The notes: generated by a model from the sequence alone, not told the origin. DNA of 42,075 nt from Desulfocicer vacuolatum DSM 3385 (GCF_900176365.1 NZ_FWXY01000030.1:1-42075); one strand, 5' to 3'; shown: positions 8,822 to 18,027, counted from the first letter of the stretch. Translations and numbers: made by a program.

Positions 8822-8856
8822 CTATGTGCGTTTGTTTGGGACTGCTCAGTAAATCA
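8796..8856 (-). repeat. Second-family palindromic repeat, degraded partial copy
   Basis: TGGTAATGTAAA at the left edge and TGTTTGGGACTGC further right match the reverse complement of the repeats at 13411 and 31253, with roughly three quarters identity between them. Only about half of the element remains. Confidence 0.6.
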
Positions 8857-9371
8857 AATATCAGGCAAACAGGCCCAAATAAATAAAAATGGAATCCCAG
8901 GCGATCATTTACTATGATAAACAGAGAAAGCCCTATAATAATAGGCTTTTACTTGACAAACAACGCGGTGACATCTAATTAAAGGTAGTGTGCAAGAGTC
9001 CTCAAATGCGGCATAATACCATTATAAATAATCTTAGTGCCGTTAAAACATATATTTTTTTAGGAAACGCCCGGTAAAATAGAAAATTTTTCAAGCTTTA
9101 CTGTGGATGGACCAAGTTCAAAACGAGGTACGACCGTTGTTGTTATCAAAAAGATAATATTACAGGCCTATCCAGGATAGCCTCCAACAAACCGGGTCAT
9201 GAAAAAAATAAAAAGGAGGGCTTGGTCATAAACTGGGCCACTATAGGTGAAATAAAATTTTATTATCCACAAAGCACTGTAATTATAGATATTAACTTTT
9301 GCAGCTAAAATTTTATCACAAGATGGCCCACGTTATGATCAACCCCAAAAAGGACAAATAAAAGGAGTGGC

Positions 9372-10514
9372 GTGGGAATACTGAAATTTTCCGTACCGGA
9401 AATCTTTCTGGGCCGGAACAGCATGAAATATGCCGGTGTGTGTGCAAGGCGCCTGGGGGCAAAAAAGATTTTTTTTGTATCTGATCCCGGTCTTGAAAGT
9501 ACAGGATGGGTGGATGCCGTTTTTGACATTTTTGACCATGAAAAACTTAAATGGGTTTACTATTCTGATATATCCTCCAACCCCAGGGACTCACAGATTG
9601 AAGAAGGGGCACGGCTTTATGAAAAACATGGATGTGACGTGGTATTTGCCCTGGGGGGCGGCAGCCCCATGGATGCAGCCAAGGGAATCGCCCTTGTTAC
9701 CAGCAACGGGGGCCGGGTTCATGATTACGAGGGGGCCAACCGTATCCAAAAACCCCTTCCGCCCATGGTGTTCATGCCCTCCACTGCCAGCAGCGGATCG
9801 GATGTTTCCCAGTTTGCCATTATAACGGATATGGAACGCCAGGTAAAAATGTCCATCATCAGCCGTACCCTGGTTCCCAATGTCTCCATCATTGACCCCA
9901 CCCTGCTGACCACTAAACCAAGGGATCTGATCATAGCAGCGGCTGTGGATGCCCTGTCCCATGCTGTGGAAGCCCATGTTTCCAGACTTGCATTTCCCCT
10001 GACGGAAGTGCACTCCCTGCGGGCCATTGAACTGATCATGAAATATCTTCCCCTGACCCTGGAAGACAACAGCCTTGCCAACCTGGAACAGCTTAGCATT
10101 GCCGGCACTTCTGCAGCCATGGCTTTTAGCAATGCAAGTCTTGGCATTGACCATGCCCTGGCCCACACACTGGGGGGGGTACTTGATGTCTTGCACGGCA
10201 TTATCCACCCCATTTTACTGCCCAGTGTCATGCGCTACAACCTGCCCAAATGCGTTGATAAACTGGCAGAAATCGGCAAGGTAATGATCGGCGGTTCCAT
10301 GGGCTCCCCGGAAGCCACGGCCCTGGCCGGGATTGAAGCCCTTGAGAACTATTTTAAAAGTCTTGGGGTGAGCACACGGTTACGGGACATTGTCCCGGAA
10401 CGTTCAAAAATTCCCCAGATATGCGAAATGGCCACCTTTGATTCGTGTCTGCTCAGTAATCCCCGGGAAGCCGACGCAGAAGATATGATGAGCATCTGCC
10501 ACGATGCCTGGTAA
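9372..10514 (+). CDS. Iron-containing alcohol dehydrogenase
   Basis: A 380-residue group III (Fe-type) alcohol dehydrogenase. The NAD-binding GGGSPMDAAKG lies at about residues 96-106. Metal ligands fit D193 and H197 (DALSHAVEAH), H261 (GIDHALAH) and H275 (LHGIIHP). It interconverts primary alcohols or diols and aldehydes with NAD(H) in the cytoplasm. The start is GTG at 9372, with AAAGGAG just upstream; no better ATG fits the conserved N-terminus. It precedes a sensor kinase and a sigma-54 activator on the same strand, and a second adh with AOR follows, so a linked alcohol/aldehyde role is likely. Substrate is unknown. Confidence 0.88.
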   Translation: MGILKFSVPEIFLGRNSMKYAGVCARRLGAKKIFFVSDPGLESTGWVDAVFDIFDHEKLKWVYYSDISSNPRDSQIEEGARLYEKHGCDVVFALGGGSPMDAAKGIALVTSNGGRVHDYEGANRIQKPLPPMVFMPSTASSGSDVSQFAIITDMERQVKMSIISRTLVPNVSIIDPTLLTTKPRDLIIAAAVDALSHAVEAHVSRLAFPLTEVHSLRAIELIMKYLPLTLEDNSLANLEQLSIAGTSAAMAFSNASLGIDHALAHTLGGVLDVLHGIIHPILLPSVMRYNLPKCVDKLAEIGKVMIGGSMGSPEATALAGIEALENYFKSLGVSTRLRDIVPERSKIPQICEMATFDSCLLSNPREADAEDMMSICHDAW

Positions 10515-10540
10515 TCCGGCAAACACCGTCATTTTTACAA

Positions 10541-10625
10541 CCGCCACGGGCAGACCTTATTTTATCCGGCTCTGCCCACAACAAAGCTTGAAATACGCCT
10601 TAAATTTTCGGAGTATTTCATATAA
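10541..10625 (-). repeat. Double-hairpin repeat unit
   Basis: This copy begins CCGCCACGGGCAGACC, has the CACAACAAAGCTTGAAATAC linker and ends GAGTATTTCATATAA. It lies 27 bases after the adh stop codon, in reverse orientation to the copy at 1659. Confidence 0.8.
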
Positions 10626-10630
10626 AAAAA

Positions 10631-10746
10631 TGGTAGTCCTGCATTTATATGATGATTTCAATCTAAGGTTCTCAGTCCACGCCATGGCCCCGGTGTTTGA
10701 GATACATTGACAAAAGAGGCATCATCACCTCGGTGCAGGACTACCA
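10631..10746. promoter_or_regulatory. 116-bp inverted repeat upstream of the sensor kinase
   Basis: TGGTAGTCCTGCA (10631-10643) and TGCAGGACTACCA (10734-10746) are perfect 13-base arms. A second pairing, TGATGAT with ATCATCA, lies just inside. The structure ends 39 bases before the kinase start codon, so it could be a leader structure, a terminator after adh, or another small mobile repeat. Confidence 0.55.
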
Positions 10747-10785
10747 AAAAAATTAGGTCCGGAAGCATGACCGGGAAACGATATT

Positions 10786-12000
10786 ATGAATAAGCCCACA
10801 ACTCTGGAAGATATCATCGGGCTGGAGTACACCAAACTTGGTTTTTTTGGAGAAGTCAAAAAAAACATGGCCAAACTCCAGGCCACCAATCGAAAATTAG
10901 AACGAAAGCAGCGGAAACTTGAGGCTATTTTTGGCGGTATTTCCGATGTCATGGTGATTCTTTCTGCCAATTTTACCATTATTTCCACAAACGACCTTTT
11001 TTCCACTGTTTTTAAGCATGCCAGTCCCAGGGGACATTTCTGCTATGAAATTTTCAAAAAACGGGACTGTCCCTGTAGCGACTGCCCCATTTCCAAAGCC
11101 CGGCAAACAAATAAAGTGTGCAGAAAAACCATGGCCCTTGACATAGAAGACAAGCATTATCAATTTGATGTCACGGTATCTCCCCTGCGGGATGCCAAAA
11201 AAAAGGCCTTTAGATTTCTTGTTTTAATGCGGGATGTCACCCGGGAAAAAGAGTACCAATCAAAATACAGCCATTCTAAAAAAATGGCCACAGTGGGTGC
11301 CCTGGCTGCCGGGGTGGCCCATGAAATCAACAATCCCTTAACCTCCATCAGCGGATTTACCAAGGGGCTGCAAAGAAGATTGCCCATACTGAACAAAAAC
11401 CTGCAGGATACAGAAGAAAACCAGGCACTTATGGAGGATTTTACGGAATACATAGACACCATTCTCACCGAGTGTGATCGATGCCGTGATATTGTCCAGG
11501 GGCTTTTAACCTTCAGCCCCAGAAAAAAGGTGGATTTTACCTCCCTGAATCTGAAACGAATTGTCACAGGGGTATTAAGGCTTTTGCATCATCGTTTTAA
11601 GGAAAATCCCCAGGTGGCCATTACATTGAAAGCAGAAAAAAATATCCCCCATATCATGGGAAATGCAGCGGAACTCAAACAGGTGATTCTCAATCTTATC
11701 TGCAATTCCCTTGATGCCGTTGATGGACAAGGTTTCCTTGAACTGCGTCTTTACCAAAAGGAAAATCAAATAATCTTTTCCATTGAGGACGATGGCTGCG
11801 GCATTGATCCTGAAATCATGGATCAGCTGTTTGATCCCTTTTTTACCACCAAACCCATTGGGCAGGGCATTGGCATTGGTCTTTCCACCTGCTACAATAT
11901 TATCCGACAACACCAGGGAGAGCTCCTTGTGAAAAGTAATAAAAAAGAAGGCGCGGTTTTCACCATGATCCTTCCACACCCCGATGAGGTGATGTCATGA
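10786..12000 (+). CDS. PAS-domain sensor histidine kinase (NtrB-like)
   Basis: A 404-residue soluble kinase with no membrane segments. An N-terminal coiled coil (about residues 20-45) leads into a PAS domain (about 45-150) that carries CYEIFKKRDCPCSDCP, with cysteines C86, C95, C97 and C100. The HisKA domain has GVAHEINNPLTS with phospho-acceptor H179. The HATPase domain follows, with the N box NLICNSLDAV and the glycine-rich DDGCGIDPE and GIGIGLSTCYNI. The PAS cysteines suggest redox, metal or cofactor sensing. Its stop overlaps the start of the response regulator by four bases (ATGA), so the two are cotranscribed cognate partners, most likely governing alcohol or aldehyde metabolism genes nearby. 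Confidence 0.9.
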   Translation: MNKPTTLEDIIGLEYTKLGFFGEVKKNMAKLQATNRKLERKQRKLEAIFGGISDVMVILSANFTIISTNDLFSTVFKHASPRGHFCYEIFKKRDCPCSDCPISKARQTNKVCRKTMALDIEDKHYQFDVTVSPLRDAKKKAFRFLVLMRDVTREKEYQSKYSHSKKMATVGALAAGVAHEINNPLTSISGFTKGLQRRLPILNKNLQDTEENQALMEDFTEYIDTILTECDRCRDIVQGLLTFSPRKKVDFTSLNLKRIVTGVLRLLHHRFKENPQVAITLKAEKNIPHIMGNAAELKQVILNLICNSLDAVDGQGFLELRLYQKENQIIFSIEDDGCGIDPEIMDQLFDPFFTTKPIGQGIGIGLSTCYNIIRQHQGELLVKSNKKEGAVFTMILPHPDEVMS

Positions 12001-13352
12001 CATCCACAGACGATGGCATGAAAATTCTGGTGGTGGACGATGAAAAATCCATCCGAAGACTTTTACAAAAAGAAATGGCCTCGCCCCGGCGCAATATCAC
12101 CACAGCGGGCACAGCGGCAGAGGCCTTGGCAACTGTGGCAAAAGACAGCTTTGACATCATCATCCTGGATATTAATCTGCCCGATGCCAACGGCATTGAG
12201 CTCATGAGCCGTTTCCAGGAATCCATTCTGGCTGTACAGATTATTCTGATCACAGGATATGCGGATGTGGATGATGCCGTAAATGCCATGAAAATCGGTG
12301 CCTATGATTACATTACCAAACCCTTTGATCTGGATCGGCTGGAACTTGTTGTGGAAAAAGCCTACCAGAAGGTAAGGCTCAAAAGAGAGCAGGTCCTGAA
12401 ACGCCAGGGGATGGAACAAAAGAGAAAAGCCCCCAGACTCATTGTGGGGCACTCGGCTGCCACAGATCAAATTCGCTACCTCATTGACAAAGTAGCCCCC
12501 ACATCGGTGCCGGTACTCATCACCGGAGAAAGCGGCACCGGGAAAAATGTGGTGGCCCGGCAGCTTCATTCCCAGAGCCTTCGGGCGGACCAGCCCCTTA
12601 TCACCAAGAACTGTGCCACCCTCCAGGAGGAGTTGATTCGAAGTGAGCTGTTTGGATACTGTAAAGGAGCATTTACCGGCGCAGAAAAATCCCGTAACGG
12701 TCTTCTGGCCATGTCAGACAAAGGAACTTTATTTCTGGATGAAATCGGGGAACTTTCCGTGGGCGTCCAAGCCTCATTGCTGCGGGTCATGGAGAACCAG
12801 ACCTTCCGGCCGGTGGGGGATAAAAATGAAATCAAAGTGGATATACGATTTATGTTTGCCACAAACAGAGATCTTAAAGAAGAGGTGGCACAGGGACGCT
12901 TTAACGAAGCGCTTTTCCATCGGCTCAACGTATTTACCCTGAAAATTTTACCCCTGCGCCAGAGAAAAGAGGAGCTTCCTGTGCTGGTGGACTATTTTCT
13001 GTCCCATTTGAGTCCCGGGGATGAACCCTATAAAATTTCTCCCAATGCCATGGCCTGTCTCATGGCCTATGACTGGCCCGGCAATGTCCGGGAATTGAGA
13101 AACGTCATGGAAAGGGGGTGCATTCTGGCAGAAAACAACACCATCACCGAACGTGGGCTGCCCATGGAACTGGTGGAACAAATGACTGATTTTTCTGCCA
13201 CTTCTCCCTTTATTTCCTTAAAAGAATTGGAAAAACAGCATATTTTAAAAGTGATGCACCATGTGGAGGACAACCGCTGTAAGGCTGCGGAAATTCTGGG
13301 AATCGGCAGAAAAACCCTTTATCGAAAACTGCAAAGTTTTGAAAGCAGATGA
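11997..13352 (+). CDS. Sigma-54-dependent response regulator (NtrC family)
   Basis: A 451-residue activator in three parts. The receiver domain (1-125) has the acidic pair D14-D15, phospho-acceptor D58 in IIILDINLPD, and a conserved lysine in YDYITKPFD. The AAA+ domain (about 148-390) has Walker A GESGTGKN at 177-184 and GAFTGA at 224-229, the loop that contacts sigma-54, plus LFLDEIGEL. The Fis-type helix-turn-helix is at the C-terminus (AAEILGIGRKTLYRKL). The intact GAFTGA shows that it can activate sigma-54 polymerase. Paired by overlap with the upstream kinase. A matching sigma-54 promoter lies before the second adh at 16974-16989. Confidence 0.93.
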   Translation: MTSTDDGMKILVVDDEKSIRRLLQKEMASPRRNITTAGTAAEALATVAKDSFDIIILDINLPDANGIELMSRFQESILAVQIILITGYADVDDAVNAMKIGAYDYITKPFDLDRLELVVEKAYQKVRLKREQVLKRQGMEQKRKAPRLIVGHSAATDQIRYLIDKVAPTSVPVLITGESGTGKNVVARQLHSQSLRADQPLITKNCATLQEELIRSELFGYCKGAFTGAEKSRNGLLAMSDKGTLFLDEIGELSVGVQASLLRVMENQTFRPVGDKNEIKVDIRFMFATNRDLKEEVAQGRFNEALFHRLNVFTLKILPLRQRKEELPVLVDYFLSHLSPGDEPYKISPNAMACLMAYDWPGNVRELRNVMERGCILAENNTITERGLPMELVEQMTDFSATSPFISLKELEKQHILKVMHHVEDNRCKAAEILGIGRKTLYRKLQSFESR

Positions 13353-13361
13353 AAAAAGAAT

Positions 13362-13392
13362 GGGGAAGAAAATATAGCACATTTTCTTCCCC
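13362..13392 (+). terminator. Hairpin terminator after the response regulator
   Basis: GGGGAAGAAAAT and ATTTTCTTCCCC form a perfect 12-bp stem with a seven-base loop, starting ten bases after the stop codon. The following sequence is pyrimidine-rich (ACCTTTTCCCCTTT). Confidence 0.75.
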
Positions 13393-13410
13393 ACCTTTTC
13401 CCCTTTACCA

Positions 13411-13525
13411 CGGTAAATATTCAGTCAGCACCCCATGTTCACTTGCTTTGATCTACTCACATAACATTGGTATGCTGCGCAGCCCCAAACAGGCGAGAGG
13501 CACTGCCCAAACATTTACATCACCA
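13411..13525 (+). repeat. Second-family palindromic repeat, copy 1
   Basis: This copy matches 31253-31366 over about 110 bases, from TAAATATTC-GTCAGCACCCCAT to CAAACATTTACAT-ACCA. The ends are inverted (TAAAT and ATTTA). It lies in the gap between the convergent response regulator and AOR genes. Confidence 0.75.
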
Positions 13526-13566
13526 AACCAAATATTTATTTACCACGACAATCACTTCAACTTAAA

Positions 13567-15294
13567 TTAAAATATTTTGGCCACCTGGAGCTCTTCTTCG
13601 GTGAAGTCCCATGTGGTATTGTGCGGTGCAAACTCTTTATCGAACATTTCCGGCAACTGATCATCCTTTTTGGTGAATCCTGCTCTAAGATTAAATTCAT
13701 TTTCATTTTCAAGGATGGAAATTCCCAAAGCCACCACATCATCCGGTGTCAGATCAAGGCCATAATGGGCATTGAGCATATCCACAATGAGCTGAACTCC
13801 GTTGTCGTTGTCCAGAACGGCAAAGGCCACAAACAGACAAAGACCTGCGGCATCAATGGCCGCCGTGGCCACCTGGAGATTTTTGGATAATTCCACCTGA
13901 CCCTCTTTTTTCAGCGGATCAACCGTGCCGCCCACCCCAAGGATATTGGCAGTAACACCATAACCTGCAGTGTGGTCCGCGCCCATGGGAGTGGTGGCAT
14001 AGGTAACCCCAACGCCTTTCACAGAACGGGGATCATAGGCCGGAAGGGCCTGGCGTTTCACCACAGGGATGCGATCAACCCCCAGGGCATCTCCGGTGAA
14101 TGCAGCGCCGTTGCCCAGGATTTTTCCATTTCCCGTGCCTTTGGCCACTTCGTGGATCAATTCAATACATGCCTTGCCGTCGCCCCACTCAAGAAGGCCG
14201 CCGTCCATGGCAACCCCCAATGCCACACCCGTATCAATGGTGTCCAGGCCATAATCGTCGCACAGGCGATCCATCATGGCGATATCATCCAAATCCTTTA
14301 CCATGGTGTGGGCACCAAATGCCCAGAGGGTTTCATATTCAAATCCGGAGGTGAGCTGTTTTCCATCTTTACCATGGTACACCTGGGAGCATTTAATCAC
14401 GCAACCCGGATGGCAGCCTTCAGAAACAATGCCCCCCCTGGCTTCCATGTTTTCCACCATTTTTTCACCGCTGATATCCTGAGCATGTTCAAAACGACCG
14501 GTCCTGAAATTTTTGGTGGGTAACGCTCCGGCTTCGTTGATGACATTTACCAGCACAGCGGTGCCAAGGCCGGGAAGGCCCTGCCCGGTAACCGGATGTT
14601 CCCTTAAAATTTTTACCCATGCTTTATTGGCTGCTTTAAATGCTTCGGGATCTGCCTGGGGAATTCTGCCGCAGCCCTTGTCATCCACAACAATGGCCTT
14701 TATTTTTTTAGACCCCATAACCGCACCCAAACCGCCACGCCCAACGGCACGACCCGGTCGTCCCTTGGGATCTGCCTGTTGCATGCTTGCAGCCTTAAGG
14801 CGCTGCTCACCGGCCTGGCCAATGCTCATGATGCCGGTGTTTTTCCCATATTTTGCCCAAAGCTTTTCCATGATCTCATAATTGCCCATGCCCACATATT
14901 CATCTGCGGGCAAAAGCGCAACACTGTCTTTTTTAATCACGATCATGTAATAATTATCATCTTCGGGCTTATCTTCTAAAACCAGGGCCGTAATACCAAG
15001 GCGGGCCAGTTTCTGGGAAATGAGCCCCCCGGAATTACTTTCTTTAATTCCGCCGGTGAGGGGGGATTTCCCCCCCACGGAAAGACGTCCGGAATTGGCT
15101 GCAGGCGTACCGGACAACAACCCCGGTGCCAGGACAAGCTTATTTGATTCCCCCAGGGGATGACAGGTGGCAGGCACTTCATCTAAAATCATTTTAGAGG
15201 TCAAGGCCCTTCCGCCGAGCCCCTGTAGAGACTCCGGGACTGCCTCAAAAACAAATTGTCTTTGTTTTGTATTAATTCTGAGTATTTTTCCCAT
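13567..15294 (-). CDS. aor: Aldehyde:ferredoxin oxidoreductase (tungsten type)
   Basis: A 575-residue AOR-family enzyme, slightly shorter than the roughly 605-residue Pyrococcus enzyme. The cluster ligands fit C294, C298 and C302 (CHPGCVIKC) and C486 (DAAGLC). The N-terminal domain begins MGKILRINT, and the pterin-binding region includes GRAVGRGGLGAVMGSKK. It oxidises aldehydes to carboxylic acids with ferredoxin, or runs in reverse, using tungsto-bispterin. The start has AAGGAA five bases upstream. It lies downstream of the second adh on the same strand, with a composite repeat between, so alcohol to aldehyde to acid is the plausible path. Physiological substrate not determined. Confidence 0.92.
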   Translation of the reverse strand: MGKILRINTKQRQFVFEAVPESLQGLGGRALTSKMILDEVPATCHPLGESNKLVLAPGLLSGTPAANSGRLSVGGKSPLTGGIKESNSGGLISQKLARLGITALVLEDKPEDDNYYMIVIKKDSVALLPADEYVGMGNYEIMEKLWAKYGKNTGIMSIGQAGEQRLKAASMQQADPKGRPGRAVGRGGLGAVMGSKKIKAIVVDDKGCGRIPQADPEAFKAANKAWVKILREHPVTGQGLPGLGTAVLVNVINEAGALPTKNFRTGRFEHAQDISGEKMVENMEARGGIVSEGCHPGCVIKCSQVYHGKDGKQLTSGFEYETLWAFGAHTMVKDLDDIAMMDRLCDDYGLDTIDTGVALGVAMDGGLLEWGDGKACIELIHEVAKGTGNGKILGNGAAFTGDALGVDRIPVVKRQALPAYDPRSVKGVGVTYATTPMGADHTAGYGVTANILGVGGTVDPLKKEGQVELSKNLQVATAAIDAAGLCLFVAFAVLDNDNGVQLIVDMLNAHYGLDLTPDDVVALGISILENENEFNLRAGFTKKDDQLPEMFDKEFAPHNTTWDFTEEELQVAKIF

Positions 15295-15409
15295 TCTTTT
15301 CCTTTTATTCAGACCCGGAAAACAACAAATCCGGCGGTCTCTTATTTGGTCTTATTTGGTAATGACGTAAATATTCGCCTTAATAATGTAAATGATTGGC
15401 CACAGGCGG

Positions 15410-15678
15410 ACCGTGGCAGCTTTTATATACAATGCAGCCTCCAAGTTTACCCCGGCAGAGCTCCCCCCGGGCAATAGGAACCGGCCAATTAAGCTGTCTA
15501 CAGTTTCGGGCCGGGCCCATTGCCCGTCGGGGGGGGCGGCGGCATAATGCCATTTTCAATATTCGTTGTGTCCGCCAGGAGATGCCCGTTTATATGAAAT
15601 ACTCCTCAAATCAGAGACGTATGTAAGCTTCATTGTGGGCAGACCGAGGTCAGAATGCGGTCCGCCAGTGGCGGTTAT
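15410..15678 (+). repeat. Composite palindromic repeat, copy B
   Basis: It has the same layout as copy A. Remains of a double-hairpin end (CCGTGGCAGC) come first, then AATGCAGCCTCCAAG, then the GC-rich palindrome (15461-15540), and a full double-hairpin unit at 15594-15677. The left palindrome arm is damaged here (CTCCCCCCGGGCAAT), while the right arm is intact. It fills most of the 396-base gap between adh and AOR. Confidence 0.8.
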
Positions 15679-15690
15679 CAAAAAATCGTC

Positions 15691-16857
15691 TTACAATGCA
15701 GCTTTATAGATATTTACAACATCGTCCAGGGAAGGTCTTCTGGGGTTGGTGGCACCACAGGCATCTTTCTGGGCATTTTCAGCCATGACCACAAGATCCT
15801 GCTCTTTTACACCAAGCTCTGTGAGATTGGCAGGAATTCCCACATCCGCAGACAGGGTCTGGATGGCAGATAGCGCTTTTTCCGCAGCTTCCCGGGTGGA
15901 AAGTCCTGTGATATTTTCCCCCAGTGCCACGGCAATGTCAGCAAATCGATCCAGTTTGGCAATGAGGTTAAAGCGGGAAACATGGGGCAGGAGAATGGCA
16001 TTGCACACCCCATGGGGAAGATCATAGAAACCACCCAATTGATGCGCCATGGCATGGACATGGCCCAGGCTTGCGTTGTTAAATGCCATACCGGCAAGAT
16101 ATTCTGCATAGGCCATTTTATCCCGGGCATCAACATCTTCGCCATTGGCCACAGCCTGACGCAGATTCCCGGCAATCAGCTCAATGGCCTTAATGGCACA
16201 GGCATCCGTAACAGGGGTGGCAATGGTGGACACATAGGCTTCAACGGAATGGGTCAGGGCATCCATACCTGTGGCAGCGGTGAGAAAAGAGGGCATGCCA
16301 AGCATCAAAAGAGGATCATTAATGGCAATGGTGGGGGTGACCCGCCAGTCAACAATGGCCATTTTTACTTTTCTGCCGGTGTCGGTGATGATGCAAAACC
16401 GTGTCATTTCGCTGCCGGTACCGGCTGTGGTGTTGATGGCGATGAAGGGAGGCATGGCTTTGGTGGACTGGTCAACGCCTTCGTAGTCGTGGATGGTTCC
16501 ACCGTTGGTGGCCACAATACCGATACCCTTACCACAGTCATGGGCACTGCCGCCCCCCAAAGTAATGATCATGTCACAACCACTGTCCTGGTATAATTTA
16601 AGGCCTTGTGCAACATTGTTGTCTGTGGGATTGGGAACAGTGTCATCATACACAACGGCATCCACGCCAACATCTTCTTTAATCATATCGCAGATCTGCC
16701 GGGTCAAGCCACAGGCTGTAATTCCCTTGTCTGCCACCAGAAACGGTTTTGTTACGCCAAGGGTTTTCATCTGAGCGCCCAATTGCTTGTGAGATCCAAT
16801 GCCCATGAGGGTTACTGTGGGAATAAAAAATCCGTATACTGCTTCGCCGTTTGACAT
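15691..16857 (-). CDS. Iron-containing alcohol dehydrogenase
   Basis: A 388-residue Fe-type alcohol dehydrogenase of the AdhB/FucO-like group. GGGSAHDCGKG (101-111) binds NAD. Metal ligands fit D199, H203, H268 and H282, in DALTHSVEAYV, HVHAMAH and LPHGVCNAILLPHV; the 4- and 14-residue spacings match FucO. It is clearly a different subfamily from the adh at 9372. AAAGGAG precedes the ATG. A sigma-54-type promoter lies 117 bases upstream, and a sigma-54 activator gene is nearby, so expression is probably inducible. Likely role: NAD-linked oxidation of a short alcohol, feeding AOR encoded downstream. Confidence 0.92.
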   Translation of the reverse strand: MSNGEAVYGFFIPTVTLMGIGSHKQLGAQMKTLGVTKPFLVADKGITACGLTRQICDMIKEDVGVDAVVYDDTVPNPTDNNVAQGLKLYQDSGCDMIITLGGGSAHDCGKGIGIVATNGGTIHDYEGVDQSTKAMPPFIAINTTAGTGSEMTRFCIITDTGRKVKMAIVDWRVTPTIAINDPLLMLGMPSFLTAATGMDALTHSVEAYVSTIATPVTDACAIKAIELIAGNLRQAVANGEDVDARDKMAYAEYLAGMAFNNASLGHVHAMAHQLGGFYDLPHGVCNAILLPHVSRFNLIAKLDRFADIAVALGENITGLSTREAAEKALSAIQTLSADVGIPANLTELGVKEQDLVVMAENAQKDACGATNPRRPSLDDVVNIYKAAL

Positions 16858-16973
16858 GTTAAAGCTCCTTTGCGCACATGGTTATTTAATGGAACCATGC
16901 TGTGCATTAAGTTAACGAATGAAGACTCGCCCCCTGGGGCAAGACCAGTTGTGTGAACGTTTCGCTTTAACAT

Positions 16974-16989
16974 TGCAATACAAAGACCA
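16974..16989 (-). promoter_or_regulatory. Sigma-54 (-24/-12) promoter candidate for adh
   Basis: On the minus strand the sequence TGGTCTTTGTATTGCA has the invariant GG and GC separated by exactly ten bases and a full TTGCA -12 element. It lies 117 bases upstream of the adh start at 16857. The NtrC-family activator at 11997 is the obvious candidate regulator. No clear enhancer palindrome was seen upstream. Confidence 0.55.
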
Positions 16990-17211
16990 GATAGAGTGTT
17001 TTTTTACAAAAAAAAATCACAACCAGCCTTATTGCCATAACGCATTAATTTTAATAGATAAAAACAAATAAATTTTTCAAACGAAAAAGAAAACATCTAA
17101 ACAGATTTCATAAAATTCCTTTTTAAACAGGGCAATTTGACCCGTCTTCTAATTTTGATGGGGCATTTTTCCCAAAATATTTTTTTAAATTTGATCGGCA
17201 GATTTTTCTAT
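16990..17211. other. AT-rich intergenic stretch
   Basis: Nothing coding was found between the sigma-54 site and the next repeat; the sequence is rich in A and T runs. If the promoter is real, the activator binding sites should lie here. Confidence 0.4.
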
Positions 17212-17299
17212 AGCTGCCATGGGCAGCCCGTATTCTGATCTGGCTCTGACCACAGCGAAGCTTGAAGTACGCCTCTGATTTGCGGAGTATTTCATATGA
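17212..17299 (-). repeat. Double-hairpin repeat unit
   Basis: It starts AGCTGCCATGGGCAGCCCG, has the ACAGCGAAGCTTGAAGTAC linker and ends GCGGAGTATTTCATATGAG. It lies 48 bases downstream of the ABC permease stop codon. Confidence 0.8.
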
Positions 17300-17346
17300 G
17301 TTCACATGGCTATAAATAGCTGGCAGAACAAAAACTGCAACCGGCA

Positions 17347-18027
17347 TCACGCTTGGTGCTGTTCAAATCCGGGAATGGCAAAGCGTTTTTCCAGGGAATT
17401 GAGTATCCAGGTGGCCATAGAGACCAACAGCAGGTACACAGCCCCCACAATGGAGAAAACCTCCACATATTTAAAAGAGGCAGATGCCAGAATTTTCCCC
17501 TGGCCCGTGAGTTCAATGCAGGTAACCATGTAAGCCAGTGAGGAATATTTAATAAGATAGATGATCTCATTGCCGCACCCGGGCAATGCCCGTCGCAATG
17601 CCTGGGGCAGCACCACATGAACCACGGTTTGAAGCTGGGTAAATCCAATGGCCCTGGCCCCGGCAAGCTGTCCCTGTTTGATGGAAAGTAATGCCCCCCG
17701 GATGTATTCTGACTGGTAGGCACCGCTGCAAAGGGAAAAGGTCACCACCGAGGCCCAGTAGGGGCTCAAATAAATACCCATGCGGGGAAGGCCAAAGTAC
17801 CATATATACAACTGTATTAATAAGGGAAACCCACGGAATAAAAGAACATAGGTGTCCCCCGCAAATTTCACAACCCGATGGCCGTAAACCCTGGCTGTGG
17901 CGGAAAGCACCCCCATGCACACCCCGAATATGGCCGATGGAACAATCAATAAAACACTGATCCAGGTTCCCTTCATCAATGCCGGCATGACATCATTTTG
18001 AATATATAAGAGTTCATCCATGATCAT
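17347..18027 (-). CDS. Polar amino-acid ABC transporter permease
   Basis: A 226-residue HisM/GlnP-type membrane protein with about five hydrophobic segments. The ATPase-docking loop resembles the EAA motif (QGQLAGARAIGFTQLQTVVHVVLPQAL, split here as QGQLAGARAIG and VVLPQAL). RGFPLLIQLY is typical of this family. Its start ATG overlaps the ATPase stop by four bases, so translation is coupled. It is the last gene of the importer operon and forms a heteromeric channel with the permease at 18854. Substrate not readable from sequence. Confidence 0.9.
   Translation of the reverse strand: MIMDELLYIQNDVMPALMKGTWISVLLIVPSAIFGVCMGVLSATARVYGHRVVKFAGDTYVLLFRGFPLLIQLYIWYFGLPRMGIYLSPYWASVVTFSLCSGAYQSEYIRGALLSIKQGQLAGARAIGFTQLQTVVHVVLPQALRRALPGCGNEIIYLIKYSSLAYMVTCIELTGQGKILASASFKYVEVFSIVGAVYLLLVSMATWILNSLEKRFAIPGFEQHQA

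Larger units (their letters stand above)
8459..9371. other. Gene-free, repeat-rich interval with decayed sequence
   Basis: No intact gene was found in this AT-rich stretch of about 900 bases. It contains a coding remnant (8654-8821, minus), a degraded second-family repeat (8796-8856), a short match to the composite repeat around 9010-9025 (GCGGCATAATACCAT), and a degraded double-hairpin unit around 9086-9145. It looks like a graveyard of insertions between the helicase and adh genes. Confidence 0.6.

Noticed and set aside
9323-9338. TGGCCCACGTTATGAT as a sigma-54 promoter for the first adh
   Set aside because: It has GG but GA rather than GC at -12, and lies only 34 bases before the start codon.
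10689-10704. TGGCCCCGGTGTTTGA as a sigma-54 promoter for the kinase gene
   Set aside because: The -12 GC is missing (GA instead), so the essential dinucleotide pair is not met.
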